From contig NC_016131.3 in the NCBI RefSeq assembly GCF_000005505.3, forward strand, positions 50,701,355 through 50,765,354: a stretch of 64,000 nucleotides of DNA. The letters run 5' to 3'. Made by a program: the position numbers and the translations under genes. Position 1 is the stretch's first letter. Every line of letters begins with the position of its first letter. This stretch comes from Brachypodium distachyon. Its lineage: Eukaryota > Streptophyta > Magnoliopsida > Poales > Poaceae. The notes beneath the pieces are model-generated. The model was not told where the DNA came from and ran no database searches. It saw nothing but the letters and a program-made list of their open reading frames with translations. Below, one piece after another: positions 60,701-64,000 of this stretch.

Positions 60701-63418
60701 AGTTACTTGGTTTAAGCTATGTTTAAGTCGGTCGGGAGCCATATCTATCCAGATAATTAAATAATGTTGTCCACGTATGCTCTGTTAATTCCTTGCAATA
60801 GAACCTAGAGTTAGCATTTGCTTAAGCTCTCATGTACTGTTTCTGTACTATCACGTTTCCTCTAGTTGTTTAAATGCACTTTTTTCTTCTATTTTGCTGG
60901 ATCTCATATTATCCTCATCTTCATTAGTGCCTTTCATCTGAGCTACAACATGTTATTAAATCAAATGCGCTGTGAGGATGGTGATCCAGAAAAGCTTCTT
61001 CGACATTCATTCTACCAATTCCAAGCAGATCGAGCTCTCCCGGACCTTGAGGTCTGTTGACATTGTCTTGTGTGTTTTTTCTTTGCCAGAAAATCTTAAA
61101 TTTGCGAGCTGCCTCATCTTCTCTGTTCTTGTATATCATCTAGGTTAGCTTTTGGCATATGGGCATGTTCTTTGAATCCCATTCCATGGATTCTTTTGGA
61201 AGGTTGATCTAGTATACATTTATTGATATAATTGTTTCTTTGAGTCTTCCCTACCGTTTCCATAATAGAAGGAAAAAAACCTGGGGCAGGCTGCCTTTCC
61301 CCCCAAAATATTAGAATATTCCTTCCTCCCACGACGATGTTTGTTACTGGCTTGCTTTTACCCACATGTATGATATGGCTGCATGTTCAAAAAGAGGAAG
61401 CACATTGAAAGAATTTCTACTGACAAAACACCCCAGCTACTAAAGCATTATGTGTTGCGAGGAACTTGTCGTGACACTCTGTTTGTATCTTATGCAGAAG
61501 CGAGTCAGGGAACTGGAAATAGAGAGAAATTCCATGGTTATTGATGAAGAGGAGAGCTTGAAGGACTACTATGATCTCCTAGAACAGTACAAAACTTTAA
61601 AGAAGGATGTACGTGATATTGTACTTTCCCCAAAATATGTTTTGCCTTTCTTGCAATCTGGAAGGCTTGTTCGTGTTCAGTTCAGTACAGATGAGCAACC
61701 CACCTTCTCCATTGATGAAAATGTCACATGGGGAATTATAATAAACTTTGAAAAGGTGAAGACCCAAGCTGAAGGTACAGGCATTCCTCTTGGTTAGTTT
61801 TTCTCTTTTTATGTACAGGGTTAACTCAAGTTCTTCGCTCTTACAGACAGAAAACCTGAGGATTGTGATTACGCTGTTGATATCCTCACCAGATGTTCTG
61901 TAAACAAGGACATAAGTGGAAAGAAGACCATGAAGATTATTCCTCTCAAAGACCGTGGAGAGCCTGTTGTTATTTCGTTGCCACTTTCCCAGGTTATTTA
62001 CCTTTCCCATTTCAGCAGTTAAATGTTATCTTCTAACCATTTTTATCACATTGCAAAGCTGCACTTTCCTTTCTCTAACACTAAATTGAACTGAATAAAC
62101 AGATCGATGGACTGAGCAGTGTTCGGATGTACATACCTAAGGATCTTTTGCCTGTAGAAGCTCGAGAAAATACCTTGAGGAAAGTCGAAGAAGTGATTTC
62201 CAGGTTTGCTAAAGATGGGATTCCCCTATTGGATCCAGAAGAAGATATGGAAGTAAGAACAATCTAATGCATGTTGCATTGCTAGGTTTCCTCTCCTGTA
62301 GATGTAATAATCTGAGTTCCTTTTAGGTAAAATCAAGCTCCTACCGGAAAGCCACCAGAAGAATAGAAGCTCTGGAGAGCTTATTTGAGAAGCATGACGT
62401 CCGTAATTCTCCCCATATCCAACAAAGGCTTAAGATCTTTCATGCTAAGAAAGAAATATCTGCCAAAATAAAGTCCATCAAGAAAACCATGCGGGCTTCA
62501 ACTGCTCTAGCCTTCAAGGATGAGCTTAAGGCCCGGAAACGAGTTCTTCGTAGGCTGGGGTAAGTGCATCCTTTGACAACTAAATGATAATCTTTTTTTT
62601 TGTGGGGAACTAAATGTTAATCTTTGGAGTGCTTGTTCATGTGGAACTTGCAAAATGAACTTTCCTGTTACATAATATCGAGTGAATAGGCACTAGGCAG
62701 CATAACATCTCCATGTTTTTTGTATTTCATAAATAATTATCGGATATCTTGTTTCTTTCAGATACATCACAAGTGAGGATGTTGTTGAAGTGAAGGGCAA
62801 AGTGGCATGTGAGATCAGCTCAGCTGACGAACTAACATTGACAGAGCTTATGTTCAGCGGTGCTTTGAAGGATGCTACCGTAGAGCAGATGGTGGCTCTG
62901 CTCTCTTGCTTTGTTTGGCAGGAAAAGCTCCAGGATGCACCAAAGCCTAGGGATGAGCTCGACTTGCTCTTTTACCAGCTGCAGGAGACGGCACGTAGGG
63001 TTGCTAACCTTCAGCTCGAATGCAAGGTACTAAATAAAGACCATACCAATCAATGCTGATGTTATAGCACAATATTGTCGTCAGAATTGGATACTAACTA
63101 ATGTTGAAACCTATTGTGTGCTGGCCTCTCCGATGACAGATCCAGATCGATGTGGAGACTTTCGTGAATTCGTTCCGACCAGATGTAATGGAAGCCGTGT
63201 ATTCATGGGCCAGAGGGTCCAAGTTCCACCAGATCATGGAGATGACCCAGGTGTTTGAAGGCAGCTTGATCAGGGCCATCAGGAGGCTGGAGGAGGTCCT
63301 GCAGCAGCTGATCCTGGCATCCAAGTCGATCGGCGAGACCGAGCTAGAAGCGAAGCTAGAGGAAGCTGTTAGCAAGATTAAGAGGGACATCGTGTTTGCG
63401 GCATCTCTGTACTTGTAA
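57737..63418 (+). CDS. MTR4: MTR4-type DExH-box RNA helicase of the nuclear exosome, 13 exons, 993 aa
   Basis: Exons are 57737-58018, 58282-58482, 58570-58788, 59107-59445, 59537-59752, 60325-60575, 60928-61051, 61498-61774, 61847-61992, 62103-62252, 62327-62559, 62762-63026 and 63140-63418, giving 2982 nt. Helicase motifs are AHTSAGKT (97-104), FDEVH (187-191), LSAT (218-221) and [10 protein letters not shown] (461-470). The arch region lies at about 570-760 and the DSHCT domain ends [14 protein letters not shown]. Length and the N-terminal [11 protein letters not shown] match Arabidopsis MTR4 (DExH9) better than HEN2 as I recall them. It unwinds RNA for the nuclear exosome in rRNA processing and surveillance. 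Intron 4 has a GC donor (ATGCAG|GCAAGT). Intron 5 carries a roughly 50-bp imperfect tandem duplication (59840-59950). The reading frame is intact despite the adjacent retrotransposon. Confidence 0.94.
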
Positions 63419-64000
63419 CACGAACATTTTTGCTGGCGCCACAAAGAACTCTCATTTGTCTGAATGGCAGATACTCTACAATTTTGTCACTGTAGTAGTC
63501 ACTTTGTAGCTTTGTACAATCAAGTGCTAATTGAATTAATTGGATGAAAAATTCGAAGGATGCAAAATTGTATTCGTTTCCTTATGTATACAGAAACTAT
63601 GTCAAGAATGGCTGTAAACAGGCCAGTGAAGTCTCAGATAAATCTTGTAATGTTTTGATTTCACCTGAAGGGGTGTCAGTGAGTGTCTGATGCAAGTTGG
63701 GTCCATGACCATCAATCTGTATTATGTTTGCTAGCCCTGACCTGAAGGACAGTTTACAAAATTTTGACAAGCCCGAGGACTGAGCATAATGGAAAGGACT
63801 TGTAGCATACAATTTACAGTAACAAATAGTACAGTTAACTCAGGAGTTTGGCAGTTCGTGGACTGAGCATAGTGACATCACCATCAGACTACCTATATAC
63901 ATAAAAATGGTGTATTAATAAAATACACCATTAGTCCATCGACAAAAATGAACAATTTAGTTCATGAACTCGAAAAACAAAACTTAAGCCCCTAAACTGT
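63419..64000. other. MTR4 3' UTR and downstream DNA
   Basis: The terminal bases follow the MTR4 stop codon. AATTAATTGG and AT-rich sequence near 63535 could hold the polyadenylation signal. No further gene is seen before the window ends. Confidence 0.5.

Overview
This is a window of plant nuclear DNA from a grass, most likely a pooid. The genes have many GT-AG introns and GC-rich first exons. Seven host genes match grass gene families, and between and inside them sit a CACTA transposon, a Ty3/gypsy retrotransposon, solo LTRs resembling Triticeae BARE/Angela-type LTRs, and Stowaway MITEs. The species cannot be fixed from the sequence alone.

Host genes from left to right: (1) 233-4821, minus strand, a 14-exon organelle membrane protein of the DUF3754/TMEM143 family; (2) 5871-6779, plus strand, an NDUFAF6-like complex I assembly factor, divergent from gene 1 across a short TATA-less promoter with four site II (TGGGCC) boxes; (3) 12760-14065, minus strand, a VND-type NAC transcription factor; (4) 32469-36390, minus strand, an SKU5-similar GPI-anchored multicopper-oxidase-like protein; (5) 38557-42194, minus strand, a vacuolar acid invertase-type GH32 enzyme with the 9-bp mini-exon; (6) 45429-47777, minus strand, a BAG7-like co-chaperone with IQ and BAG domains; (7) 57737-63418, plus strand, a 13-exon MTR4-type exosome RNA helicase. 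I spliced all seven by hand and each gives an uninterrupted reading frame. The genes are not an operon or pathway cluster. Three of them (DUF3754, NAC, MTR4) each contain one GC-AG intron.

Mobile DNA makes up over a third of the window. A 12.6-kb CACTA element (17516-30094, target duplication CTA) carries a decayed TNP2-type transposase and a second decayed gene with a Ulp1/C48-protease-like 3' end. It has subterminal repeat clusters at both ends and a third cluster between its two genes. A 9.1-kb Ty3/gypsy element (48305-57436) with a tRNA-Met primer site, polypurine tract and decayed gag-pol lies 300 bp upstream of the MTR4 start codon. Three solo LTRs of one family sit inside these elements, each with a perfect 5-bp target duplication: 20926-22280 (GTTTG), 25637-26962 (GGAAG) and 52539-53866 (CCCGC). 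The last two are nearly identical to each other. This gives a clear nesting order: CACTA and gypsy elements first, then LTR elements inserted into them and later reduced to solo LTRs.

I found no rRNA, tRNA, CRISPR or prokaryotic features and no convincing new biochemical system. The most unusual items are the internal third repeat cluster of the CACTA element, the retrotransposon placed at the MTR4 promoter, the pol frame running into the 3' LTR, and the three GC-AG introns.
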